A stretch of DNA of 64,000 nt from Clostridium saccharobutylicum DSM 13864 (GTDB lineage: Bacteria; Bacillota; Clostridia; Clostridiales; Clostridiaceae), in NCBI RefSeq assembly GCF_000473995.1, contig NC_022571.1:2216501-2280500 (forward strand), in the 5' to 3' direction. The notes under the pieces were generated by a model. It saw only the letters and a program-made list of their open reading frames with translations. It was not told the DNA's origin and made no database searches. Positions 45,022 through 54,376 of this stretch are shown here, in pieces. The position numbers were made by a program, and so were the translations under genes. The stretch's first letter is position 1; each line of letters starts with the position of its first letter.

Positions 45022-46383
45022 ATGAAACAAAAATTGTCAAACAAATATTATTTAGAAAGTGCACCGATTACTAAGGCAATTGCACATTTATCTATTCCTA
45101 TGATGATTGGTATGTCAGTAGGTACAATATATAACGTTATTAATGCTTTTTTTATTGGACTATTAAACAATACAGATATGTTAACTGCTATTACTTTAGG
45201 ACTACCAATCTTTACTATATTAATGGCTTTTGGAAATATGTTAGGAGCTGGAGGCGGAACATTTATAACTCGTCTTGTTGCAAAACAAAATATAGAGAAA
45301 GCTAAGAAGATAGCTGGATATACTTTTTATAGTAGTATTATCATAGGAATTTTGCTTGGAATAATTGCTATGATAGCACTTAATCCTATTGTTAACATTA
45401 TGGGGGCAGATACTTCTGCTATTATTAATTATACAAAAAGTTATTCTTTAACTATGTTTATTGGTGGTTTTGCAATTGTAATGAACTTTGCATTGGAGCA
45501 AGTTGTGAGAGCAGAAGGGGCATCAAAAGAATCAATGTTCGGAATGGTTGTAAGTACAATTTTTAGTCTTATCTTTGATACATTATTTATACTAGTATTT
45601 AAATTTAATGTTGTAGGGGTAGCATTATCAATGATTTTAGCTAATATAGCTTCATCTATTTACTATGTTTACTACTTGGAAACAAAAAGTGAGAATTTAA
45701 AAGGATTTATTAAGAATTTTAATATTTCTCTTAAAGATAAAATAGAGATATATAAAATTGGGGTCTCTGAATTGTTCCTAGCTGGTTTTCTAATTATTAC
45801 AACTCTTCTTTTGAATAATTATTCAATTAGATATGGAGAAGGTGTAGTAGCTAGTTTTGGCATTGCGTTGAGAATTGTACAAGTACCAGAATTTCTTGCA
45901 ATGGGGCTTGCACTAGGAATTATTCCTTTAATTGCATATAATTTTTCTAATGAAAACTTTAAGAGATTAGAAGACAGTATAAAACAATCAGCTTTATGGA
46001 TTTTGGGATTATCAGGTGGAGTTGTTACTTTAGTTTATATTTTTAGAAATGTAATTATTCATCTGTTTTCTAATGATTCAGCAGTATTAAGTGTTGGCGT
46101 TTATATTATGGCTGCTATGCTTATTTCCGCATTTTTCAATGGATTTACAACATTATTTACAGGGATTTTTCAAGCATCAGGTCAAGGACTACCATCAACA
46201 ATTATGGCAATTACACAAGGAATTCTTTTTATTCCCGTCATAATAGTGTTGAATAATTTCTTTGGATTACATGGTGTTATATGGTCTATGACCATTACAG
46301 AAATAATTACCTTTTTAACTGGAGTAATACTATATATTATTTTTAATAATAAAATAAAAAAGAATAAAGTAGTAGCAAACTAG
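45022..46383 (+). CDS. MATE-family efflux transporter (second pair)
   Basis: About 453 residues, 12 predicted helices: PITKAIAHLSIPMMIGMSVG, IYNVINAFFIGLLNNTDMLT, MLGAGGGTFITRLVAKQN, second half IYKIGVSELFLAGFLIITTL and LALGIIPLIAYNFSNENFKR. Drug or metabolite exporter of the MATE class. Start ATG 45022 has GGAGG 9 bases upstream; the longer frame from 45007 would place the ribosome site inside the gene. Target of the adjacent MarR by shared operator. Confidence 0.92.
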   Translation: MKQKLSNKYYLESAPITKAIAHLSIPMMIGMSVGTIYNVINAFFIGLLNNTDMLTAITLGLPIFTILMAFGNMLGAGGGTFITRLVAKQNIEKAKKIAGYTFYSSIIIGILLGIIAMIALNPIVNIMGADTSAIINYTKSYSLTMFIGGFAIVMNFALEQVVRAEGASKESMFGMVVSTIFSLIFDTLFILVFKFNVVGVALSMILANIASSIYYVYYLETKSENLKGFIKNFNISLKDKIEIYKIGVSELFLAGFLIITTLLLNNYSIRYGEGVVASFGIALRIVQVPEFLAMGLALGIIPLIAYNFSNENFKRLEDSIKQSALWILGLSGGVVTLVYIFRNVIIHLFSNDSAVLSVGVYIMAAMLISAFFNGFTTLFTGIFQASGQGLPSTIMAITQGILFIPVIIVLNNFFGLHGVIWSMTITEIITFLTGVILYIIFNNKIKKNKVVAN

Positions 46384-46566
46384 CATTAATAAATATTGTG
46401 TCTATATAACTACTTAGTTTTAATAAAGTACTTAAATTACAAGACTGTTTTGTAGTAAGAGAAAAATATAAGAATGTTTCTGAAAAAGAGATATGATTAA
46501 ATTATTGAATTAGGAGTAAATATTTTAAAAATAATAATTATATATAACTTAAAAAGTGCCTAAAAG

Positions 46567-46609
46567 AATAGTCTGCTGATTCTAAATAAAATCAGCAGGC
46601 TATTTTTTT
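46567..46609. terminator. Strong terminator inside a short family B element
   Basis: AATAGTCTGCTGAT and ATCAGCAGGCTATT form a 14-bp stem (one GU pair) followed by seven T. The ends TTAAAAAGTGCCTAAAAGAA (46549) and TTTTTTGAATGTGTATTAAG (to 46622) are family B termini. The remaining stretch to 46958 shows no gene and no clear signal beyond an AT-rich promoter region for cheR. Confidence 0.8.
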
Positions 46610-46958
46610 GAATGTGTATTAAGGTCTTATTGATTGTGGAAATCTAAAAACATTTTCTATGCGGGGGATTAGTCAGCTTATTTTTGGCAATGTTTATTAC
46701 TATATTTGCTGGATATTAGTCAAAGTAAATCCTTACTATATCCGTCAAGACTATTACAACTGTTGTTGTCCAGCATTATAGTAATCATAAGTGGATATTC
46801 GACTAAATTAGTTATTGAATATTATTATTTATATTTATTTTTTATGAATATATTGGTATTATTCTATAAAGGTTGAAAAAACATGGTCGAATATATAAAT
46901 AACGTAAAAAAAAAGTCGAAGGCGATAGCAATTATAATTTGGAGGTTGATATTGTATA

Positions 46959-47765
46959 ATGGATGAATTTACAGATATATATTTTAAGAAATATTGTGAT
47001 CTGCTATATAAAAGGACTGGTATATTTGTCAGAGAAAACAAAAAAGAAACATTCAAATTGAAAATTGAAAAGTCAATGAGAAAATTAAATATATACAATC
47101 ATGATGAATACTTGCAATATCTGCAAAAATATGATTGTAAAGAACATTTTCAACAATTTATAAATGATATGACTACAAATACAACTGAATTCTTTCGAGA
47201 GAAGCAGCACTTTGATTTTATAGAAAATAATATACAATTTATAATGAAAAACAACCCTAGAATTGCAAGAAAAAATGAAATTAGAATATGGAGTGCAGCT
47301 TCATCTTCAGGACAGGAAGCTGTATCACTAGCAATACTTTTGAAGGAATGTTTAGATAACCGTATAAACATTAAAATTCTAGCAACAGATATAGATAGTG
47401 AGATATTATCAAAAGCAGTAAAGGGTATATATTCTCACTCTGAATGTAAAGATATACCTCAAGAACTTCTTTATAAATATTTTGATAAAGTCAGCAATGG
47501 TTTTTCTATAAAAGGAGAAATTAGATCAATGATTCAATATAGGCATTTTAATTTAATGCAAGATTATAATTTTAAAAAAGGATTTGATATTATTTTCTGC
47601 AGAAATGTAATGATTTATTTTAGTAATCCTATTCAGGAAAGGTTAATAAATAAATTCTATAACAATATTGTGCAGGGGGGACTGTTATTTATTGGCCATT
47701 CTGAAAGTTTAGTTAGTAAATCTCATAAATATCAATATATTGGACCTGCGATATATATGAAGTGA
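46959..47765 (+). CDS. cheR: Chemotaxis protein methyltransferase CheR
   Basis: 268 residues: N-terminal helical domain (FTDIYFKKYCDLLYKRTGIF), then the SAM-dependent methyltransferase with TTEFFREKQHFDF, IRIWSAASSSGQEAVSLAIL (glycine-rich SAM loop), ILATDIDSEILSKA and FDIIFCRNVMIYF. It methylates receptor glutamates and, with CheB, sets adaptation. First gene of a chemosensory cluster; 19 bases separate it from cheA. The ribosome site GGAGG is 13 bases from ATG 46959, rather far. Confidence 0.96.
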   Translation: MDEFTDIYFKKYCDLLYKRTGIFVRENKKETFKLKIEKSMRKLNIYNHDEYLQYLQKYDCKEHFQQFINDMTTNTTEFFREKQHFDFIENNIQFIMKNNPRIARKNEIRIWSAASSSGQEAVSLAILLKECLDNRINIKILATDIDSEILSKAVKGIYSHSECKDIPQELLYKYFDKVSNGFSIKGEIRSMIQYRHFNLMQDYNFKKGFDIIFCRNVMIYFSNPIQERLINKFYNNIVQGGLLFIGHSESLVSKSHKYQYIGPAIYMK

Positions 47766-47784
47766 TTGGAAGTGAAACAAAAAT

Positions 47785-49836
47785 ATGAATGAAATACTTG
47801 TGGGGTATATTGAAGATTTAAAATACAATTTAATAAATTTAAATGAAGCCTTAATGGAAATGGAAAATGGAAATACTAATGACAATGTTATAAATACAGT
47901 TTTTCGAGTAGCTCATACAATAAAGGGTAATTCAGCAGCTATGGAATTTTATAATATAGAAAAAGTAACACATAAAATGGAAGATATTCTTCAAGAGGTA
48001 CGTAGCGGCAAAAGAATTTTGACAGGTGAAATTATAAATAGTTTATATTCTTTCCATGATTTTATGGAGGATTGTATTACATTTATTAACCAAGATAAAT
48101 GTGATAAGAATATTGTTATTACAGAAATAATTCAAGAATTGTTAAAAATTTTAACAGGAAATGCACCAGATATAAATGAATCATCTGAAAGCAATAAAAA
48201 ACATGATGAAGAATTAAGAATATTAAAAGAAGTTAAATGTGATACAGAATTATGCAATAAGATATTAGAAAATTTTAATAGAGGTTTTATGCCATATTGG
48301 ATTGATGTAACTATAAATGAAAGATGTGTAATGAAATCTTTAAGAACTTGGCTTGTTTTTGAGACAGCTAGTGCGTATGGTTCAATAATTTCATCGATAC
48401 CTGAATGCCCAACTGAAGAGGAATTAGGAAGTAATAAAGAATTCATAATTCAGAATAATTGTGTTAGATTTCTAATTGTTATAGATAAAGATGTAGATCT
48501 ACTAGTTAGTGAATTATTTAATACATCGGAAATCACTAATGTAAAAAAACAGGAAATAGATATTGAGTCAATTAGACAAAAGATAGAAGATAGCAAAAAA
48601 GAAAATAAAATTGTTAAGGATAAAAATATAGGTTCATCAAAGTCACAAAATCTAAAACAAAGTTCAGGAAATGAAAAGATGGCAGATAATTTTATCAGGA
48701 TACCAGTATTGAAAGTGGATGGCTTGATGGACATGCTTGGAGAACTTCTTATTTTAAATTCTCAATTTGAGCAGCAGATAAGTGAAGCTTTTGGAAGGAA
48801 TTCTGCAATGATGAATAATTTGTCAAGGTCATCAAAGCTAATTAAGGAAATACAAGCCTCATCTATGTCTCTTAGAATGATAGAAATTAAACCAACATTA
48901 CATAGACTTCATAGAGTTGCAAGGGATACAGCCGCTGAACTTAATAAGAAAATATTCATAATAATTGAAGGTGAAGAAACAGAAATTGACAGAAGTGCAG
49001 CAGAAAAAATATTTGATCCATTAATGCATCTGGTTAGAAATGCTGTTTCCCATGGTATAGAAGAGGAAGAAGAAAGAATAAAAGCAGGCAAAAAGGCAGA
49101 AGGCACAATACATATAAAAGCTTATAGTAAAAGAGACAGTGTTTATGTAGAGATATCTGATGATGGAAAAGGTATTGATACACAAAAAATTCTTAAAAAA
49201 GCTTTAAATTTAAATATGGCTGAAGAAAATAAAGTATATAGTGAAGAAGAAATTGTAAAATTTATTTTTAAGCCTGGTTTCTCTACACAAGAAGTAGTTA
49301 ATAATATCTCTGGCAGAGGTGTAGGAATGAATGTTGTAGAAGAAGTTATTTCAAATTTGGGTGGCAAAATTGAAGTGGTAAATGTTTTAGGGCAAGGCTG
49401 TGCTTTTACCATTAAAATTCCTATGAATCTTGCTGTAATGAATGGAACAATAATTGAAGTAGCAGGAGGAAGATATATTATACCTACTTTATTTATTAAA
49501 GAATTTTTTATAGTGGATAAGAGTAATTTAATTAGTATGCAAAATAAAACCCAAGCTTTACGCATAAGAAATAATATTATTCCGATTGTAAATGTTTCTA
49601 ATATGTTTAATATTTCAGAAAACGACAAATTACTTAATTTAAGAGAAGTTGTTATATTGGAAATGGATCAAAGATTATTGGCATTTCCAGTTGATGGAAT
49701 TGTTGCGAGGCAGGAAATTGTATCGAAACCTTTAGAAAGTGAATTTTCTTCAATTTCTTATGCATCAGGGGCAGCTATACTCGGCGATGGAAGAGTATCT
49801 CTTATATTAGATGTTGAGGAAATATTTAAAATGTAG
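47785..49836 (+). CDS. cheA: Chemotaxis histidine kinase CheA
   Basis: 683 residues. P1 Hpt domain with phospho-histidine H44 in VAHTIKGNSAAME; a P2-like region (about 150-260, ERCVMKSLRTWLVFETASA); P3 dimerisation helices; P4 ATPase with HLVRNAVSHGIE, ISDDGKGID and NISGRGVGMNVVEEVI; P5 CheW-like domain at the C-terminus (NLAVMNGTIIEVAGGRYIIP). All kinase boxes look intact. It phosphorylates CheB and a CheY-type protein; none of the latter is encoded here. No clear ribosome site is seen (GGAAGTG is the best). Confidence 0.97.
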   Translation: MNEILVGYIEDLKYNLINLNEALMEMENGNTNDNVINTVFRVAHTIKGNSAAMEFYNIEKVTHKMEDILQEVRSGKRILTGEIINSLYSFHDFMEDCITFINQDKCDKNIVITEIIQELLKILTGNAPDINESSESNKKHDEELRILKEVKCDTELCNKILENFNRGFMPYWIDVTINERCVMKSLRTWLVFETASAYGSIISSIPECPTEEELGSNKEFIIQNNCVRFLIVIDKDVDLLVSELFNTSEITNVKKQEIDIESIRQKIEDSKKENKIVKDKNIGSSKSQNLKQSSGNEKMADNFIRIPVLKVDGLMDMLGELLILNSQFEQQISEAFGRNSAMMNNLSRSSKLIKEIQASSMSLRMIEIKPTLHRLHRVARDTAAELNKKIFIIIEGEETEIDRSAAEKIFDPLMHLVRNAVSHGIEEEEERIKAGKKAEGTIHIKAYSKRDSVYVEISDDGKGIDTQKILKKALNLNMAEENKVYSEEEIVKFIFKPGFSTQEVVNNISGRGVGMNVVEEVISNLGGKIEVVNVLGQGCAFTIKIPMNLAVMNGTIIEVAGGRYIIPTLFIKEFFIVDKSNLISMQNKTQALRIRNNIIPIVNVSNMFNISENDKLLNLREVVILEMDQRLLAFPVDGIVARQEIVSKPLESEFSSISYASGAAILGDGRVSLILDVEEIFKM

Positions 49837-49855
49837 CAATTAAAACATGTTTTAA

Positions 49856-51070
<1,215 letters not shown>

Positions 51071-51097
51071 TAATTAAATGAGAGTGGAGGTCACTAA

Positions 51098-51556
51098 ATG
51101 GCAGTAGAATTAAATAAATTTCTTACATTTAATATTGGAGAAGAGTTTTATGGAATACCAGTTTTAAATGTTAAGGAGATAATTGGTATGCTGGATATTA
51201 CTTCTGTACCTAAAATGCCGGAATATATAAAAGGAATTATAAATTTAAGGGGTAAGATTATTCCTGTAATGGATTTAAGAATTAAATTTGGAATTCCAAG
51301 TAGAGAGTATGATGCTAGAACTTGCATTATTGTTATTGAAACAGAAGTATTAAATCAAACTCGGCTAACTGGAATGGTAGTTGATACAGTTTCTGAAGTT
51401 TTAGATATAAATAAGGAAACTATAGAATCACCTTTAGCATGTTTTGGAGAAGTAAATAAGGAGTATCTTACAGGAATAGGAAAGATAAAAGATAAAGTTA
51501 TTATGTTGCTTGAACCTATAAATATTATGTCAACATATGAAAAAGATACAATCTAG
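51098..51556 (+). CDS. cheW: Chemotaxis coupling protein CheW
   Basis: 152 residues, one CheW domain: FLTFNIGEEFYGIPVLNVKE, IIGMLDITSVPKMPEYIKGI, INLRGKIIPVMDLRIKFGIP, GMVVDTVSEVLDI. It bridges receptors and CheA P5. GGAGGT lies before ATG 51098. The gap from cheB contains only the family B element, which has been inserted into the operon; 25 bases follow before the receptor gene. Confidence 0.96.
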   Translation: MAVELNKFLTFNIGEEFYGIPVLNVKEIIGMLDITSVPKMPEYIKGIINLRGKIIPVMDLRIKFGIPSREYDARTCIIVIETEVLNQTRLTGMVVDTVSEVLDINKETIESPLACFGEVNKEYLTGIGKIKDKVIMLLEPINIMSTYEKDTI

Positions 51557-51581
51557 AAACTAGAAATTGGAGGCAGGAAAG

Positions 51582-53195
51582 ATGAATTTTAATAATTGGA
51601 AAGTAAAGAACAAAATCATTTTAAGTATTATAATGTCGTTTATAATGTTTGTTACAATGGGTGTTGTTGCAATACTCGCAACTGGGAAAGTATATGATGA
51701 TGGAATTTATATAGCTACAAATAGTATGCCTAGTGTTGAGACAGCCAATGCTATAAATACAGCAGCTAGTGATTATTTATTATTGCAGTATCAGCATGTA
51801 ATTTCAGAAGATAAAGGTGTAATGGCAAACTTAGAAAAAAACATGGTGGATAAAAATTCACAGATACAACAGCTAATACAAACATATAGTAAAGAGTTAA
51901 TTTCTAGCGATGAAGACAAGAAATTAATAGATTCTGTTAAACAAAAATGGGATAGCTATATGGAGGTAAGCTCTAAAGTAACATCACTTAGCAGAGATAT
52001 GAAAACTGAAGATGCAATAAAATTAATGGAAACTCAAGGCGTTCCAAGTTTTAACGATGCCGGTAATATTCTTGATGATTTAGTAGCACTTAATCAAAAA
52101 CTCTCAAAGGAAAATACTGACAACCTAAGTTCCACATATAGCGCTACAAAAATAGGAACTATAATATTTTTATGTATTGGTACAATAGCATCTATAGCAG
52201 TAAATACTTTAATACTTTTATCTATTACTAAGCCCCTAACAAAGAATTCTAACAAATTAGGAGAAGTTGCGAGGTCTATTGCTGGAGCGTCAAGTCAATT
52301 GGCAGCGTCAAGTCAGCAATTAGCAGAAGCAAGTTCTGAACAAGCAGCTTCTATTGAAGAGGTTTCTGCAACAATGGATGAATCATCTTCTATGGTAATT
52401 CAGAGCACAGAAAATACAAGACAAGCTTCAACACTTGCAAATGAGGCTAATGAATCTTCAAATTTAGCTAGCTTGGAAATGAAGGATATGATGGTTTCTA
52501 TGGAGGAAATCCAGCAGTCTAGTTCAGAAATAGGAAAGATAATTAAAGTTATTGATGAAATAGCATTTCAAACAAATATATTAGCACTAAACGCAGCAGT
52601 TGAAGCAGCAAGAGCTGGAGATGCAGGAAAAGGCTTTGCTGTAGTTGCAGAAGAAGTACGAAATTTAGCTCAAAGAAGTGCAGAGGCTGCTAAAGATACA
52701 GCAGTAATTATTGAAAAAAATATACAACTTTCTGGCCGTGGAAGTGATGCTGCTGGAAAGGTAAATACTGCATTAGATGATATTTCTTCTAAGGTTGATA
52801 AGTTAAATAACCTTATTTCAGAAATTAGCGCTGCAAGTCAGGAACAAGCTCAAGGAATAGAACAGGTGAATAGAGCTATAAGTCAGATGGAATCTGTAAC
52901 ACAGCAAAATGCTGCTGGAGCAGAAGAAAGTGCTTCTGCTGCAGAAGAAATGAAATCTCAAGCACGTACATTACAAAGGATAGTAGAAAGCCTTTCTTTA
53001 ATGGTTAAGGGGGTTGTTGAGATTGATGAAGAAGGATTTAATATGAATATTAAAAATTATATGGGAAAGAAGAAAAGTAAAGCGACTTCGTACTATAATA
53101 CAAAATCTTCTTTAGAGAACAAGAAAGTAAGATATACTAAAACTATGACAAATCCAGAAGATATAATACCTTTAAATGAAGATGATGATTTTTAA
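51582..53195 (+). CDS. Methyl-accepting chemotaxis protein with four-helix-bundle sensor, no clear HAMP
   Basis: About 537 residues: TM1 (about 10-30), a helical extracytoplasmic domain of the 4HB_MCP type (about 35-185), TM2 (about 190-213), then almost directly the signalling domain ([20 protein letters not shown] ... [40 protein letters not shown]). A normal HAMP of about 50 residues is not evident after SITKPL. The C-terminal tail is Lys/Ser/Asp-rich and ends DEDDDF, not a CheR-tethering pentapeptide. Start ATG 51582 has GGAGG; the frame from 51567 begins at a TTG before that site. Likely the dedicated receptor of the cluster. Confidence 0.93.
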   Translation: MNFNNWKVKNKIILSIIMSFIMFVTMGVVAILATGKVYDDGIYIATNSMPSVETANAINTAASDYLLLQYQHVISEDKGVMANLEKNMVDKNSQIQQLIQTYSKELISSDEDKKLIDSVKQKWDSYMEVSSKVTSLSRDMKTEDAIKLMETQGVPSFNDAGNILDDLVALNQKLSKENTDNLSSTYSATKIGTIIFLCIGTIASIAVNTLILLSITKPLTKNSNKLGEVARSIAGASSQLAASSQQLAEASSEQAASIEEVSATMDESSSMVIQSTENTRQASTLANEANESSNLASLEMKDMMVSMEEIQQSSSEIGKIIKVIDEIAFQTNILALNAAVEAARAGDAGKGFAVVAEEVRNLAQRSAEAAKDTAVIIEKNIQLSGRGSDAAGKVNTALDDISSKVDKLNNLISEISAASQEQAQGIEQVNRAISQMESVTQQNAAGAEESASAAEEMKSQARTLQRIVESLSLMVKGVVEIDEEGFNMNIKNYMGKKKSKATSYYNTKSSLENKKVRYTKTMTNPEDIIPLNEDDDF

Positions 53196-53204
53196 ATAAG
53201 AAAT

Positions 53205-53253
53205 AAAAATAAAGATAGCGTGGGGGACTTTAAAAACGCTATCTTTATTTTTA
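53205..53253 (+). terminator. Strong terminator after the chemosensory cluster
   Basis: AAAAATAAAGATAGCG and CGCTATCTTTATTTTT are exact complements (16 bp) with a 16-base loop; the U tract is part of the stem. Confidence 0.9.
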
Positions 53254-53409
53254 TAGTTATGCTTGAATTACTATACTACATTAACATTGTTGACTGGAAT
53301 TTCAAACAATATACAATGAGATAATAATTATTGTTTTATACTCATAATCCTGAAGAAGTTTGTTTTGAAAAAAATATAGCTTAGAAATTCACAATTTTCT
53401 AAGATTGCA

Positions 53410-53494
53410 ATATTGAGATGCACATATTTAAGATAGATATTATGCTAAAAATAAAGTTATATCTTAAATATGTGCTATTTTTAGATCTCAATAT
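53410..53494. other. Long two-part perfect inverted repeat
   Basis: ATATTGAGAT (53410-53419) plus GCACATATTTAAGATA (53420-53435) pair exactly with TATCTTAAATATGTGC (53460-53475) and ATCTCAATAT (53485-53494), with 9 extra bases on the right side. No T run. It is the main feature of the 53254-53620 gap; no gene seen. Confidence 0.7.
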
Positions 53495-53654
53495 CATAAT
53501 CAAGTTAACTCAAATGGTGTGACAATTGGAGTTTGTACGTGTTGTATTAATGTAAATTAATACGAGTTTTAATAATAATATCAAATGACATGTAACTATA
53601 TATACCAATATTTATGATTTTTGTCACTAGAATGAAAGAAGTAAATGATATTAT

Positions 53655-53688
53655 AAGATTGTAATTTATTTTACAGTCTTATTTTTAT
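53655..53688 (+). promoter_or_regulatory. Terminator-like hairpin in the leader of ABC copy 1
   Basis: AAGATTGTAA (53655-53664) pairs with TTACAGTCTT (53671-53680, one GU pair), followed by ATTTTTAT and, 10 bases on, the GGAGG ribosome site. An intrinsic terminator this close to the start suggests attenuation. The same sequence precedes copy 2. Confidence 0.55.
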
Positions 53689-53702
53689 GGAGGAATAAAT
53701 TT

Positions 53703-54374
53703 ATGAGTATATTACAAGCAAAAGGACTAAAAAAACATTATGGTACTGAGATAAATCTTGTAAAAGCCCTTGATAATATTAATATTGAGATTAATGAAGG
53801 TGAATTTATTGGAATTGTTGGTACTTCAGGAAGTGGGAAGAGCACATTGCTTCATATGCTTGGTGGTCTTGATAGGGCAACTGATGGTAAAGTTTTTGTT
53901 AGGAATAAAGATATATTTTCAATGAATGATGATGAATTAACAATTTTTCGAAGAAGAAATATTGGATTTATATTTCAAAATTATAATTTAGTGCCTGTTT
54001 TAAATGTCTATGAAAATATTATATTGCCGATTGAACTAGATGGGAATAAAGTAGATGAGAAATTTGTAAATAATGTTATAAAAACTTTAGGATTATCAGA
54101 AAAGTTAAATAACTTGCCAAGTAACCTTTCAGGAGGACAACAGCAAAGGGTGGCTATAGCAAGAGCGCTCGCAACTAAACCAGCTATTGTCTTAGCGGAT
54201 GAACCTACTGGAAACTTAGATAGTAAAACAAGCTTAGAAGTAATGGGACTTTTAAAAGTAACTAGTAAAGAATTTCATCAAACAATAGTTATGATTACTC
54301 ACAATGAAGAAATTGCACAAATGACAGATAGAATTATTCATATTGAAGATGGACAAATTGTGAGGAGGGAATAG
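53703..54374 (+). CDS. ABC transporter ATP-binding protein, copy 1 (intact Walker A)
   Basis: 223 residues of the MacB/BceA/LolD class: Walker A VGTSGSGKSTLLHML (G45, K46), Q-loop FIFQNYNLVPVLNVYENI, signature NLSGGQQQRVAIARALA, Walker B IVLADEPTGNLDSKT, H-loop MITHNEE. It powers the FtsX-type permease that starts 2 bases after its stop. With the BceRS-like regulators further on, a role in peptide-antibiotic resistance or sensing is likely. Twin at 58211 differs at only two residues. Confidence 0.96.
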   Translation: MSILQAKGLKKHYGTEINLVKALDNINIEINEGEFIGIVGTSGSGKSTLLHMLGGLDRATDGKVFVRNKDIFSMNDDELTIFRRRNIGFIFQNYNLVPVLNVYENIILPIELDGNKVDEKFVNNVIKTLGLSEKLNNLPSNLSGGQQQRVAIARALATKPAIVLADEPTGNLDSKTSLEVMGLLKVTSKEFHQTIVMITHNEEIAQMTDRIIHIEDGQIVRRE

Positions 54375-54376
54375 GA

